From Bacillota bacterium (GTDB taxonomy: Bacteria; Bacillota; Clostridia; Clostridiales; Clostridiaceae): 44,209 nucleotides of DNA. The notes under the pieces are model-generated. The model was not told the DNA's origin and did not search any database. It worked only from the letters and a program-made list of their open reading frames with translations. The stretch spans positions 1 to 44,209 of the forward strand of contig JAEXLD010000089.1 of assembly GCA_023445445.1 (NCBI GenBank), written 5' to 3'. Positions 16,274-24,409 of this stretch are shown here, piece after piece (position 1 is the first letter of the stretch; every line of letters begins with the position of its first letter). Position numbers and translations under genes: made by a program.

Positions 16274-17048
16274 TGATGAATATTTAATAAGAAATCTTAT
16301 ACGAAATTGCATAGATTGGGATGAATTAGAAGTTGAGATAATAGGAGAGGCATCTAATGCCCATGAATGTTTAATGTTAATAGAAAAAGATAGGCCAGAT
16401 ATAATATTAACAGATATAAATATGCCATTAACTAATGGATTAGATATGACTCAGCATATTATAGAAAAATATTCAGGTATTAAAGTTATTGTAATAACTG
16501 GTTATGATAAATTTGAATATGCTAAAAGAAGTGTAAAGCTTGGAATAAGTGATTTTATATTAAAGCCAATAGATGATGATGAGTTAAAGGAAGCTATTTT
16601 AAAATTAAAAGACAAAATACAAAAAGAAAAAGCAGAAATTAATGAAGTAAAAAACATTAAAGAAGCTATTGGTGACCTTACAGAAATAATGGAATTAGAA
16701 GTAGAAAATAATGATAAATATATAAGTATCAATCAAATAAAGAAATACATAATTAAAAACATATCTAACCCAGATTTATCATTAAAAAGTGTAGCTCAGC
16801 ATTTCTATTTAAATTCAAGTTATTTAAGTAGATTTTTTAAGGAGAAAACTAATGAGAATTTTGGAGAGTATATAATAAAAACTAAAATGGAAATCGCACT
16901 TAAGATGTTAGAAAATCCTAATATTAAGGCTTATGAGATTTCAAAGAAAATAGGTTTTGAAGATCCAAACTACTTTAGTAATTGGTTTAAAAAATATATG
17001 GGACAATCTATAAAGGAATATAAAAGAACTATGGGTAATAAACAATAA
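16248..17048 (+). CDS. YesN-type AraC response regulator
   Basis: The 266-residue protein has a receiver domain (acidic pair Asp9-Asp10, phospho-acceptor Asp56 in ILTDINMPL, Lys in FILKPID) and a C-terminal AraC helix-turn-helix pair (LSLKSVAQHFYLNSSYLSRFFKE-like, then ISKKIGFEDPNYFSNWF). It starts at TTG 16248, 5 bases after AAAGGAGG, inside the kinase gene, so the two are translationally coupled. It is shorter than many YesN proteins because the middle region between receiver and HTH is missing. It is the best candidate to bind the 43-bp element found three times in this locus, but that is inferred. Confidence 0.92.
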   Translation: MKTKIIIVDDEYLIRNLIRNCIDWDELEVEIIGEASNAHECLMLIEKDRPDIILTDINMPLTNGLDMTQHIIEKYSGIKVIVITGYDKFEYAKRSVKLGISDFILKPIDDDELKEAILKLKDKIQKEKAEINEVKNIKEAIGDLTEIMELEVENNDKYISINQIKKYIIKNISNPDLSLKSVAQHFYLNSSYLSRFFKEKTNENFGEYIIKTKMEIALKMLENPNIKAYEISKKIGFEDPNYFSNWFKKYMGQSIKEYKRTMGNKQ

Positions 17049-17060
17049 GGAGGAGGCTTA

Positions 17061-18188
17061 GTGGAAGAATTAGTGGAATACAAAGAGATATTTATGAGAA
17101 GACCATCTGAAAATTATAATAAATACAGATGTTTAATAATAGAGTGTGAAAATTACAAAAGGGGTTTTAATTTAGAAGGTAGTATAGATGAAGATTTATA
17201 TAATTTAAATAATATAGTTAGAGATATAGTAAAGAAGGATAAGTACTATAATAACTTCAAAATAATAGATTATAGAAATGGATATGATATAGTTCTTATA
17301 TATAGGGAAAACTTATTAGAAATAAATGATGTGAAGGAAGAAGATTATATTAATTCACTAAAAAGAAATATAGAGAGAAAAATCAATACTAATGTATATA
17401 TCTATAAAGGAAAAGAAATAGATGATTCTAGAGACATAATTACAGCCTATAATTCAGCTGTTATTCAAAGGGTTTTAGATGAAGTTTCTAAAATTAAAAA
17501 TATAAATGAAATGAATGATAAATTAACTGATTCTTATAGTTTAGGAAAGGCCTATATAAGAGAAATAATAAATGGAATTCAGGAATATAACCAAAATAAA
17601 ATTATAGAAAATATAGATTTATTATATTATAGCTTTAAAATAAATTTAACTGATTTAGAAGTTATAAAAATGGAGTTTAACTACTTAATATATAAAACAA
17701 TTATTCTTCTTAAGGATTTAAACTTAGAGCATAGCAATAATATTATTAAATTTATTACCTATGACTTAAATGAAATATTAATAAGAAGAGGTAGCTATAA
17801 ATATTTGAAGGGCTTTTTATTAGAATTATCAAAATATATAAAGGAAGCTAAGGAATCCTTAAGTCTAGATGTATTGACCTGTGTAGTTAATGAAATAAAT
17901 GATAATTATATGAATAAGATAAGCTTAAAAACCCTAGGTAAAAAGTATTTTATTAATAGTGCATATTTAGGACAATTATTTATGAAAAAATATAATAAGA
18001 ATTTCAAAGATTACTTAAATGAAGTTAGGATAGAAAAGGCTGTAGAATTATTATGTAATAGTGATAATAAGGTTTATGAAATATCAGAATTAGTAGGATA
18101 TAGCAATACAGATTACTTTATAAAGAAGTTTATGGAGATAAAAGGTACAACTCCCCTAAGATACAAAGTAGACATAGCTAAACTTTAA
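17061..18188 (+). CDS. AraC-type regulator without receiver domain (YesN-like)
   Basis: The 375-residue product ends in an AraC HTH pair (about 275-370: ISLKTLGKKYFINSAYLGQLF, VYEISELVGYSNTDYFIKKF), while its first 260 residues look like the degenerate middle region of long YesN regulators and have no receiver aspartate motif. It could be a helper or a repressor of the response regulator. The start is GTG 17061 after AGGAGGAGG, 12 bases downstream of the regulator, so it is in the same operon. What it senses is unknown. The next operon begins directly with copy 2 of the 43-bp element, which overlaps this gene's stop codon. Confidence 0.75.
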   Translation: MEELVEYKEIFMRRPSENYNKYRCLIIECENYKRGFNLEGSIDEDLYNLNNIVRDIVKKDKYYNNFKIIDYRNGYDIVLIYRENLLEINDVKEEDYINSLKRNIERKINTNVYIYKGKEIDDSRDIITAYNSAVIQRVLDEVSKIKNINEMNDKLTDSYSLGKAYIREIINGIQEYNQNKIIENIDLLYYSFKINLTDLEVIKMEFNYLIYKTIILLKDLNLEHSNNIIKFITYDLNEILIRRGSYKYLKGFLLELSKYIKEAKESLSLDVLTCVVNEINDNYMNKISLKTLGKKYFINSAYLGQLFMKKYNKNFKDYLNEVRIEKAVELLCNSDNKVYEISELVGYSNTDYFIKKFMEIKGTTPLRYKVDIAKL

Positions 18189-18230
18189 AAATGACAAAAA
18201 ATGTCTATATATAGATAATTAATTACTTGT
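18188..18230 (+). promoter_or_regulatory. 43-bp repeated operator, copy 2 (before chemoreceptor)
   Basis: It matches copy 1 at 37 of 43 positions, with half sites at 18193 (GACAA) and 18214 (GATAA), again 21 bp apart. It lies 109 bases before the chemoreceptor start. Confidence 0.75.
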
Positions 18231-18338
18231 TTAGATAGGTAAAAATGTAATAGTATACATAATATAAGGATACTATGTAAATATTTACTTGAATTTCCTT
18301 AAGGTGTTATTATTAATATATGGATGTAGGAGAATGCT

Positions 18339-20429
18339 ATGAAGAAAAAGGTGAAAAATCAGGCTAATAAAATTAAGGGAGATTTAAAAAATAAAAAGCA
18401 CAAATTAAATAGTCTTTATAACTTATGGAGGAATATTAATATAAAGTATAGGTTAATATTTTTCTATGGCTTTTTAATACTTATGATAATTTTAGTTATA
18501 GGAGTAATTTCATTAGTTCAATATAGAGATGCTATTAATGATAAAAGTAAAAAGTTTTCTTCCCAAATCACAGCGCAAATCAAAAGGAACATTTCAAATG
18601 AAATGGATAAGCATGTGGATTTAGCAAAATCTTTAGTTATGGAAGTAGAGCTACAAGATTATTTACAAAATAATAAAACTATGGATTACAACACAAAATA
18701 TGATGCAACAAATTCCTTATCTAAATTAATGAGGCTTAGAGCCTTATCCAATAAAAATATTCATAATTTAAGTGTTATAGATAATGAAAATAGTAGCTTA
18801 GGTAATACATCTCTTATCATTATGGAGTACATAAAAAGCAATGAAATTAAGGAAAGCAAATGGGTTTTACAAAAGGATGATGATGCTTATTCAATTTATA
18901 ATATTACGCCAATTAATTCTTCCAATAATGGTAAAAAGATAGGTTTATTAGTTCAAGAAATTGACCCAAATATTTTCTCAAATATATTAAAGGATATAGA
19001 TTTAGGAGAAGAATCTAGCGTTTCAGTAGTAAGCTTAGAGGGAACTATTATAGGGAATGCTGAGAAAATTAATATAGGGCAAAAGTATAGTGATAGTGAT
19101 ATTATAGAAAATCTTAATAAGGAAGTTAGTTTATTAAATACTGAAGAAGTAAAAGAGAAAACCTTTTCTGATTCTAAAGATAAGCAATTAATATCCTTTG
19201 CAAGTATAGAAGTAAATGATTGGTATTTACTATCTAATATTCCATATAGCTATTTAAATAAGGAGGCCAATATTATTAGTATAAACATCCTTATAATTGG
19301 ATTAATATCCTTTGTAGTAGCTATGCTTATTTCTATATTAATATCAAGAGATATATCTAAGCCATTACAAAAGTTGATAAACCATATGGATAAAGCTAAA
19401 GAGGGAGACCTAAGCATTTATATACATAATGAGTATAAGGATGAAATAGGTAAGGTTAATGGAGCCTTTAAAGAAATGCTTAACAAGATTAGTGGATTAA
19501 TAGTAGATATTAAAAGTTTAATGGTGAATATCTCAAATGGAACAGAGGTTATTTCTGTGGCATCGGAGCATTCATATTCTGTGTCAGAAGAAATATCAGC
19601 AATGATGATGGAAATAGAATCAGGAGCAGTTGGACAAGTAACCAGTGCTACTGAAAGTCTTGAATGTATGAATAATTTATCAAATGATATAAATATAGTT
19701 AATGAAAAATCAAACAAAGTAGTTAGACACTTAGAAAAAACTAAGGATATACAAAATGAAGCAGTAGATACAGTTAAAGTATTAAATTTAAGGGCAGAAG
19801 AAACTAATGAAATATCATTAGAAATTGTAAGTGAAATAAATGCTTTAAATTATGAAGTAAAAGAAATAAAGGATATTGTAAACATAATAACTGATATTTC
19901 AGAACAAACTAACCTTTTATCATTAAATGCAGCTATTGAGGCAGCAAGAGCAGGGGAAGCTGGAAGAGGTTTTGCAGTGGTTGCAGAAGAAGTAGGAAGT
20001 TTAGCTAGTAAGTCCAAAGAATCTTCAATAAGAATTTCTAATATAATAAATAACATTCAAAAGAAAACAGAGGGAGTTGCTAGTATGGCAAATAACTCTA
20101 AGGGTGTAATTACACAACAAATGGCTGCTTTAAAAAATACTAGTTTAGCTTTTAATGAGATATTTAATTCAATAGATGAAATTGATAGTGAATTAAAAGA
20201 TTTCTTTGAACTTATAAACAGTATAGTTCAGTCTAAAGAAATAACTAGAGTAGCAATAGAAAGTATTGTGGCTATTTCAGAAGAAACAGAGGCAACCACT
20301 AGAGAAGTATCAGGAGCAGCTCAAGAGCAAATAAAAGAAATAGAAAAGATTTCTGATTTCTCAAAGGAACTAGATAGAATAGTTGGTAAGTTAAAAAATA
20401 CTATTTCTTATTTCCATATAGAGGAATAA
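18339..20429 (+). CDS. Methyl-accepting chemotaxis protein
   Basis: The 696-residue receptor has a basic cytoplasmic N-terminus of about 35 residues, a membrane segment (about 38-62), an extracellular Cache-type sensor (about 65-300), a second membrane segment (about 310-335), HAMP (about 335-390) and a long coiled-coil signalling domain. The CheA/CheW-contacting hairpin tip is in LLSLNAAIEAARAGEAGRGF followed by AVVAEEVGSLA. It would couple an external chemical signal to flagellar motion. It has its own promoter carrying the 43-bp element, which puts it in the same regulon as the GH3 and epimerase genes; chemotaxis toward the sugar handled here is inferred. Confidence 0.93.
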   Translation: MKKKVKNQANKIKGDLKNKKHKLNSLYNLWRNINIKYRLIFFYGFLILMIILVIGVISLVQYRDAINDKSKKFSSQITAQIKRNISNEMDKHVDLAKSLVMEVELQDYLQNNKTMDYNTKYDATNSLSKLMRLRALSNKNIHNLSVIDNENSSLGNTSLIIMEYIKSNEIKESKWVLQKDDDAYSIYNITPINSSNNGKKIGLLVQEIDPNIFSNILKDIDLGEESSVSVVSLEGTIIGNAEKINIGQKYSDSDIIENLNKEVSLLNTEEVKEKTFSDSKDKQLISFASIEVNDWYLLSNIPYSYLNKEANIISINILIIGLISFVVAMLISILISRDISKPLQKLINHMDKAKEGDLSIYIHNEYKDEIGKVNGAFKEMLNKISGLIVDIKSLMVNISNGTEVISVASEHSYSVSEEISAMMMEIESGAVGQVTSATESLECMNNLSNDINIVNEKSNKVVRHLEKTKDIQNEAVDTVKVLNLRAEETNEISLEIVSEINALNYEVKEIKDIVNIITDISEQTNLLSLNAAIEAARAGEAGRGFAVVAEEVGSLASKSKESSIRISNIINNIQKKTEGVASMANNSKGVITQQMAALKNTSLAFNEIFNSIDEIDSELKDFFELINSIVQSKEITRVAIESIVAISEETEATTREVSGAAQEQIKEIEKISDFSKELDRIVGKLKNTISYFHIEE

Positions 20430-20476
20430 AAGTTGTATAATTATAGTATATAGGGAAACTACTTAAGGAGCTATAT

Positions 20477-20519
20477 AAGATGATAAATATTGTCTATAAA
20501 AACATAAGTAATTTCTTGT
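20477..20519 (+). promoter_or_regulatory. 43-bp repeated operator, copy 3 (before epimerase operon)
   Basis: It is identical to copy 1 at 40 of 43 positions and has half sites at 20482 and 20503. It lies 60 bases before the epimerase ATG and would control the four-gene sugar operon 20579-25885. Confidence 0.75.
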
Positions 20520-20578
20520 AGCAGTAATGTTAGATATTATAAGATAAATATGAAAAGAGATTAAGTGGGGGGAAGAAT

Positions 20579-21634
20579 ATGTCTATAGTTGAACAGTCAT
20601 TTGGAAAAACAAAAAATGGCTTAGAAGTAAAAAGCTATACCTTAACTAATAAAAACAAAATGGAAGTAAAAATCATAACTTATGGTGGAACTATTACAGA
20701 AATTAAAGTTCCAGATAGAAATGGTGATTTTAGAGATGTTGTTTTAGGATATGACAATATAGAAGGCTATGAAAATGGCAAAAAATTTCATGGAGCTTTA
20801 ATTGGACGTTGTGGAAATAGAATAGAAAATAGCAAGTTTACCATTAATGGTGAAGAATATACTTTAGCAGCCAATGACGGAGTTAATCATCTTCATGGAG
20901 GAAATAAAGGCTTTGATAAAGTTATATGGGATTCAGAAATAATTGATAATGAAAATAATATATTAAAGTTATCATACTTAAGTGAAGATGGAGAAGAAGG
21001 GTATCCTGGAAACTTAAATGTAAATGTATTCTATTCTCTAACAGATGACAATGAAATAAAGATAGAGTATAAAGCTATTAGTGATAAAGATACAGTGGTT
21101 AACCTTACTAATCATGCTTATTTCAATCTTGCTGGACACTCTTCAGGACTTATCTTAGATGAAAAGTTATATATAAATGCAGATAATTTTACTGTAAATG
21201 ATAAATATTCAATTCCTACAGGAGAAATAAGAAGTGTAGAAAATACACCTATGAACTTTAAAGAATTAAAAACTATAGGACAAAATATTAATGATAAAGA
21301 TGAACAAATTGAGTTTGGACAAGGTTATGATCACAACTGGTTATTAAACGCTAAAGGAGACTTATCAGTATTATCAGCTAAGGTTGTTGATGAAGCTTCT
21401 GGAATTGCTATGGAAATGTATACATCAAATGTGGGAGTTCAATTATATACAGGTAATTTCCTAGATGGATTAGATAAGGGTAAGGATAATACAGCTTATG
21501 AAAGAAGAAGTGGCTTATGTTTAGAAACCCAATTTGTTCCTAATGCTATAAATGACAATAATTTTGAAACTTCATTATTAAAGGCAAATGACCAATATAG
21601 CCATACTACAATATACAAATTCACAACTATATAA
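20579..21634 (+). CDS. galM: Aldose 1-epimerase (mutarotase)
   Basis: The 351-residue enzyme has the GalM pattern: GALIGRCGNRIENSKF, the catalytic histidine region NDGVNHLHGGNKGFDKVIW, VNLTNHAYFNLAGH, the DHNWLL segment and a C-terminal catalytic glutamate in LCLETQFVPNA. It interconverts alpha and beta anomers of aldoses before isomerisation. It is the first gene of an operon with transaldolase, transketolase and a fucose-isomerase-like gene (gaps of 35, 31 and 63 bases). The promoter carries the 43-bp element. The RBS GTGGGGGGAA precedes ATG 20579. Confidence 0.93.
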   Translation: MSIVEQSFGKTKNGLEVKSYTLTNKNKMEVKIITYGGTITEIKVPDRNGDFRDVVLGYDNIEGYENGKKFHGALIGRCGNRIENSKFTINGEEYTLAANDGVNHLHGGNKGFDKVIWDSEIIDNENNILKLSYLSEDGEEGYPGNLNVNVFYSLTDDNEIKIEYKAISDKDTVVNLTNHAYFNLAGHSSGLILDEKLYINADNFTVNDKYSIPTGEIRSVENTPMNFKELKTIGQNINDKDEQIEFGQGYDHNWLLNAKGDLSVLSAKVVDEASGIAMEMYTSNVGVQLYTGNFLDGLDKGKDNTAYERRSGLCLETQFVPNAINDNNFETSLLKANDQYSHTTIYKFTTI

Positions 21635-21669
21635 ATAATAAAATATAAAAAAGAAGAGAGGTAGTAATA

Positions 21670-22320
21670 ATGAAATTTTTCTTAGATACAGCTAATGTAG
21701 ATCACATTAGAGAAGTAAATGAAATGGGAGTTATTTGTGGGGTAACAACAAATCCATCTCTTATAGCAAAAGAAGGAAGAGATTTTAATGAAGTAATTAA
21801 AGAAATTACTGATATAGTAGATGGACCAATTAGTGGAGAAGTAGTTAGCGAAGAGGCTGCTGGAATGATAAAAGAAGGTAGAGAAATTGCTAAGATTCAT
21901 AAAAATATGATAGTAAAAATTCCTATGACTGGTGAAGGCTTAAAGGCAACTAAGGTTCTAGCTAGTGAAGGTATAAAAACTAATGTAACTCTAATATTCT
22001 CAGCAGCTCAAGCTTTACTTGCTGCAAATGCAGGAGCTACCTATGTTAGCCCATTCCTTGGAAGATTAGATGATATTTCAATGACAGGTATGGACTTAGT
22101 AAGAGATATTGCAGAAATATTTAGTTTACATGGAATTAAAACTAAAATAATTGCTGCAAGTGTTAGAAATCCAATACATGTTTTAGAAGCAGCTAGAGCA
22201 GGATCAGATATAGCAACAGTACCTTATGATTTAGTTAAACAAATGTTATATCATCCATTAACAGATCAAGGACTAGAAAAGTTTAAAGCAGATTGGGCAA
22301 AGGCCTTTGGAAATAAATAA
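21670..22320 (+). CDS. tal: Transaldolase (short TalC/MipB type)
   Basis: The 216-residue enzyme matches the short transaldolase/fructose-6-phosphate aldolase family in full length: FFLDTANVD, GVTTNPSLIAKE, Schiff-base Lys83 in VKIPMTGEG, NVTLIFSAAQALLAANAGA, and SPFLGRLDD. It transfers a dihydroxyacetone unit in the non-oxidative pentose phosphate pathway. Most clostridial members of this size act as transaldolases rather than aldolases. It lies between the epimerase and transketolase genes. Confidence 0.93.
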   Translation: MKFFLDTANVDHIREVNEMGVICGVTTNPSLIAKEGRDFNEVIKEITDIVDGPISGEVVSEEAAGMIKEGREIAKIHKNMIVKIPMTGEGLKATKVLASEGIKTNVTLIFSAAQALLAANAGATYVSPFLGRLDDISMTGMDLVRDIAEIFSLHGIKTKIIAASVRNPIHVLEAARAGSDIATVPYDLVKQMLYHPLTDQGLEKFKADWAKAFGNK

Positions 22321-22351
22321 TATATAAGTTATAAGGATAAGTGAGGAAAAT

Positions 22352-24346
22352 ATGAATATAGAATTGGATAAACTATCTATTAATGCTATAAGAGTTTTGT
22401 CAGCAGATGCAATACAAAAATCAAATTCAGGACATCCAGGTTTGCCACTAGGAGCAGCTACCATGGCATTTACTTTATGGACTAAGATGAATCATAATGG
22501 AAAAAATCCTAATTGGGATAATAGAGATAGATTTATATTATCAGCTGGACATGGTTCCATGCTTGAATATTCTTTATTACATTTATTTGGATATGGAATA
22601 ACTATAGAAGATATTAAAAACTTTAGACAAGTTGGAAGTTTAACTCCAGGACATCCAGAGTATAAACATACAAAAGGAGTAGAAATAACAACAGGACCAC
22701 TTGGGCAAGGTATATGTAATGCTGTGGGTATGGCTATGGCAGAAAGCTACTTAGCAGAAAAGTTTAATAAAGATAATTTTGATATAGTTAATCACTACAC
22801 ATATACAATTGTAGGTGATGGGTGTCTTATGGAAGGAATTTCAGGAGAAGCATCATCCTTAGCAGGAACATTAGGATTAGGAAAGCTAATAGCTCTTTAT
22901 GATTCTAACAATATCTCAATAGAAGGAAGTACAGACATTGCTTTTAGAGAAGATGTTGCTAAAAGATATGAAGCTTATGGCTGGCAAGTAATTAAGGTTA
23001 ATGATGGAAATGATATAGATGCAATTTCCAAGGCAATAGATGAAGCAAAGGCAGAAACTTCAAAGCCCTCTATTATAATAGTTAAAAATATAATAGGTTT
23101 TGGATGTCCTGCTAAAGAAGGAAAGGCATCAGCTCATGGAGAGCCATTAGGTGAAGACAACATAAAGGCTTTAAAGGAAAACTGTGGATGGAAATTAGAA
23201 CCTTCTTTCTATGTTCCAGATGAAGTATATGAAAATATGAATAACTATATTAATGAAGGAATAGAAAAAGAAGAAAAATGGAATGAAGTATTTAATAAAT
23301 ATAAAAATGCTTATCCTGAACTAGCAAATGAGTATATTAAATGGATGAAAAATGAAGTAGATAAAGAGGAATTATTAAATAATGAAGAATTCTGGAGCTT
23401 TGATAAAGAAATGGCAACTAGAGATTCTTCAGGAGTTGTTATAAATAGATTAGCTAATATAATTCCAAATTTAATTGGAGGTTCAGCAGATTTAGCTCCT
23501 TCAAATAAGAGTTATATGAATGGGAAAGGTGATTTCTCAGCAGAAGATAGAAGTGGACAAAATCTTCACTTTGGAGTAAGAGAACATGCAATGGCAGCAA
23601 TAGCTAATGGTATCTATGCTCATGGTGGACTTAAAGTTTACTGTGCAACCTTCTTTGTATTTAGTGATTATATGAAGGCTGCAATGAGATTATCTGCATT
23701 AATGAAGCTACCATTAACATATGTATTAACTCACGATAGTATTGGTGTAGGTGAAGATGGACCAACCCATCAACCTATAGAACAATTAGCAGCACTAAGA
23801 AGTATGCCTAATATGGCTGTATTTAGACCAGCAGACTCAAAGGAAACAGCTGCTGCTTGGTATTATGCTGTAACTAATGGAGAAACACCAACATCATTAG
23901 TATTAACAAGACAAAAGTTACCTCTATATGATGGATGCCCAAAGAGAGCCTTAAAGGGTGGATATGTAATTAAGGAATCTAAAAAGGAAATTCCAGATAT
24001 TATATTAATGGCATCAGGTTCAGAAGTAGAATTAGTATATAAAGCAGCTGATAAACTTTATGAAGAGGGTATTGATGCAAGAGTAGTAAGTATTCCATGC
24101 TTTAAGTTATTTGATGAACAAGATGAAGCTTATAAGGAAAGTGTATTACCTAATTCAGTACGTAGAAGAGTTGCAGTGGAAGCATTAACTTCCTTTGGAT
24201 GGCACAAATACGTAGGCTTAGATGGGGATATCATATCTCTTGATACCTTTGGAGAATCAGGAAATGCTAATGAGTTATTTAGGAAGTTTGGCTTTACAGT
24301 GGAAAATGTTGTTGATAAATCAATAAAATGTGTTAATAAAAATTAA
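22352..24346 (+). CDS. tkt: Transketolase
   Basis: The 664-residue, full-length enzyme has the thiamine-diphosphate motif (VGDGCLMEGISGEA, then DSNNISIEG), HGSMLEYSLLHLFGY, the GPLGQG motif and, in the pyrimidine-binding half, FGVREHAMAAIANG and HDSIGVGEDGPTHQPIEQLA. It moves two-carbon units between xylulose-5-P, ribose-5-P and erythrose-4-P. Together with the transaldolase it connects pentoses to glycolysis. It lies 31 bases after tal, with GAGGA before the ATG. Confidence 0.95.
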   Translation: MNIELDKLSINAIRVLSADAIQKSNSGHPGLPLGAATMAFTLWTKMNHNGKNPNWDNRDRFILSAGHGSMLEYSLLHLFGYGITIEDIKNFRQVGSLTPGHPEYKHTKGVEITTGPLGQGICNAVGMAMAESYLAEKFNKDNFDIVNHYTYTIVGDGCLMEGISGEASSLAGTLGLGKLIALYDSNNISIEGSTDIAFREDVAKRYEAYGWQVIKVNDGNDIDAISKAIDEAKAETSKPSIIIVKNIIGFGCPAKEGKASAHGEPLGEDNIKALKENCGWKLEPSFYVPDEVYENMNNYINEGIEKEEKWNEVFNKYKNAYPELANEYIKWMKNEVDKEELLNNEEFWSFDKEMATRDSSGVVINRLANIIPNLIGGSADLAPSNKSYMNGKGDFSAEDRSGQNLHFGVREHAMAAIANGIYAHGGLKVYCATFFVFSDYMKAAMRLSALMKLPLTYVLTHDSIGVGEDGPTHQPIEQLAALRSMPNMAVFRPADSKETAAAWYYAVTNGETPTSLVLTRQKLPLYDGCPKRALKGGYVIKESKKEIPDIILMASGSEVELVYKAADKLYEEGIDARVVSIPCFKLFDEQDEAYKESVLPNSVRRRVAVEALTSFGWHKYVGLDGDIISLDTFGESGNANELFRKFGFTVENVVDKSIKCVNKN

Positions 24347-24409
24347 AAGTGATTTCAGGGGGATTTTAGGAATTACTATTATTGAGAAATTATTTGGAGG
24401 AGATATAAA

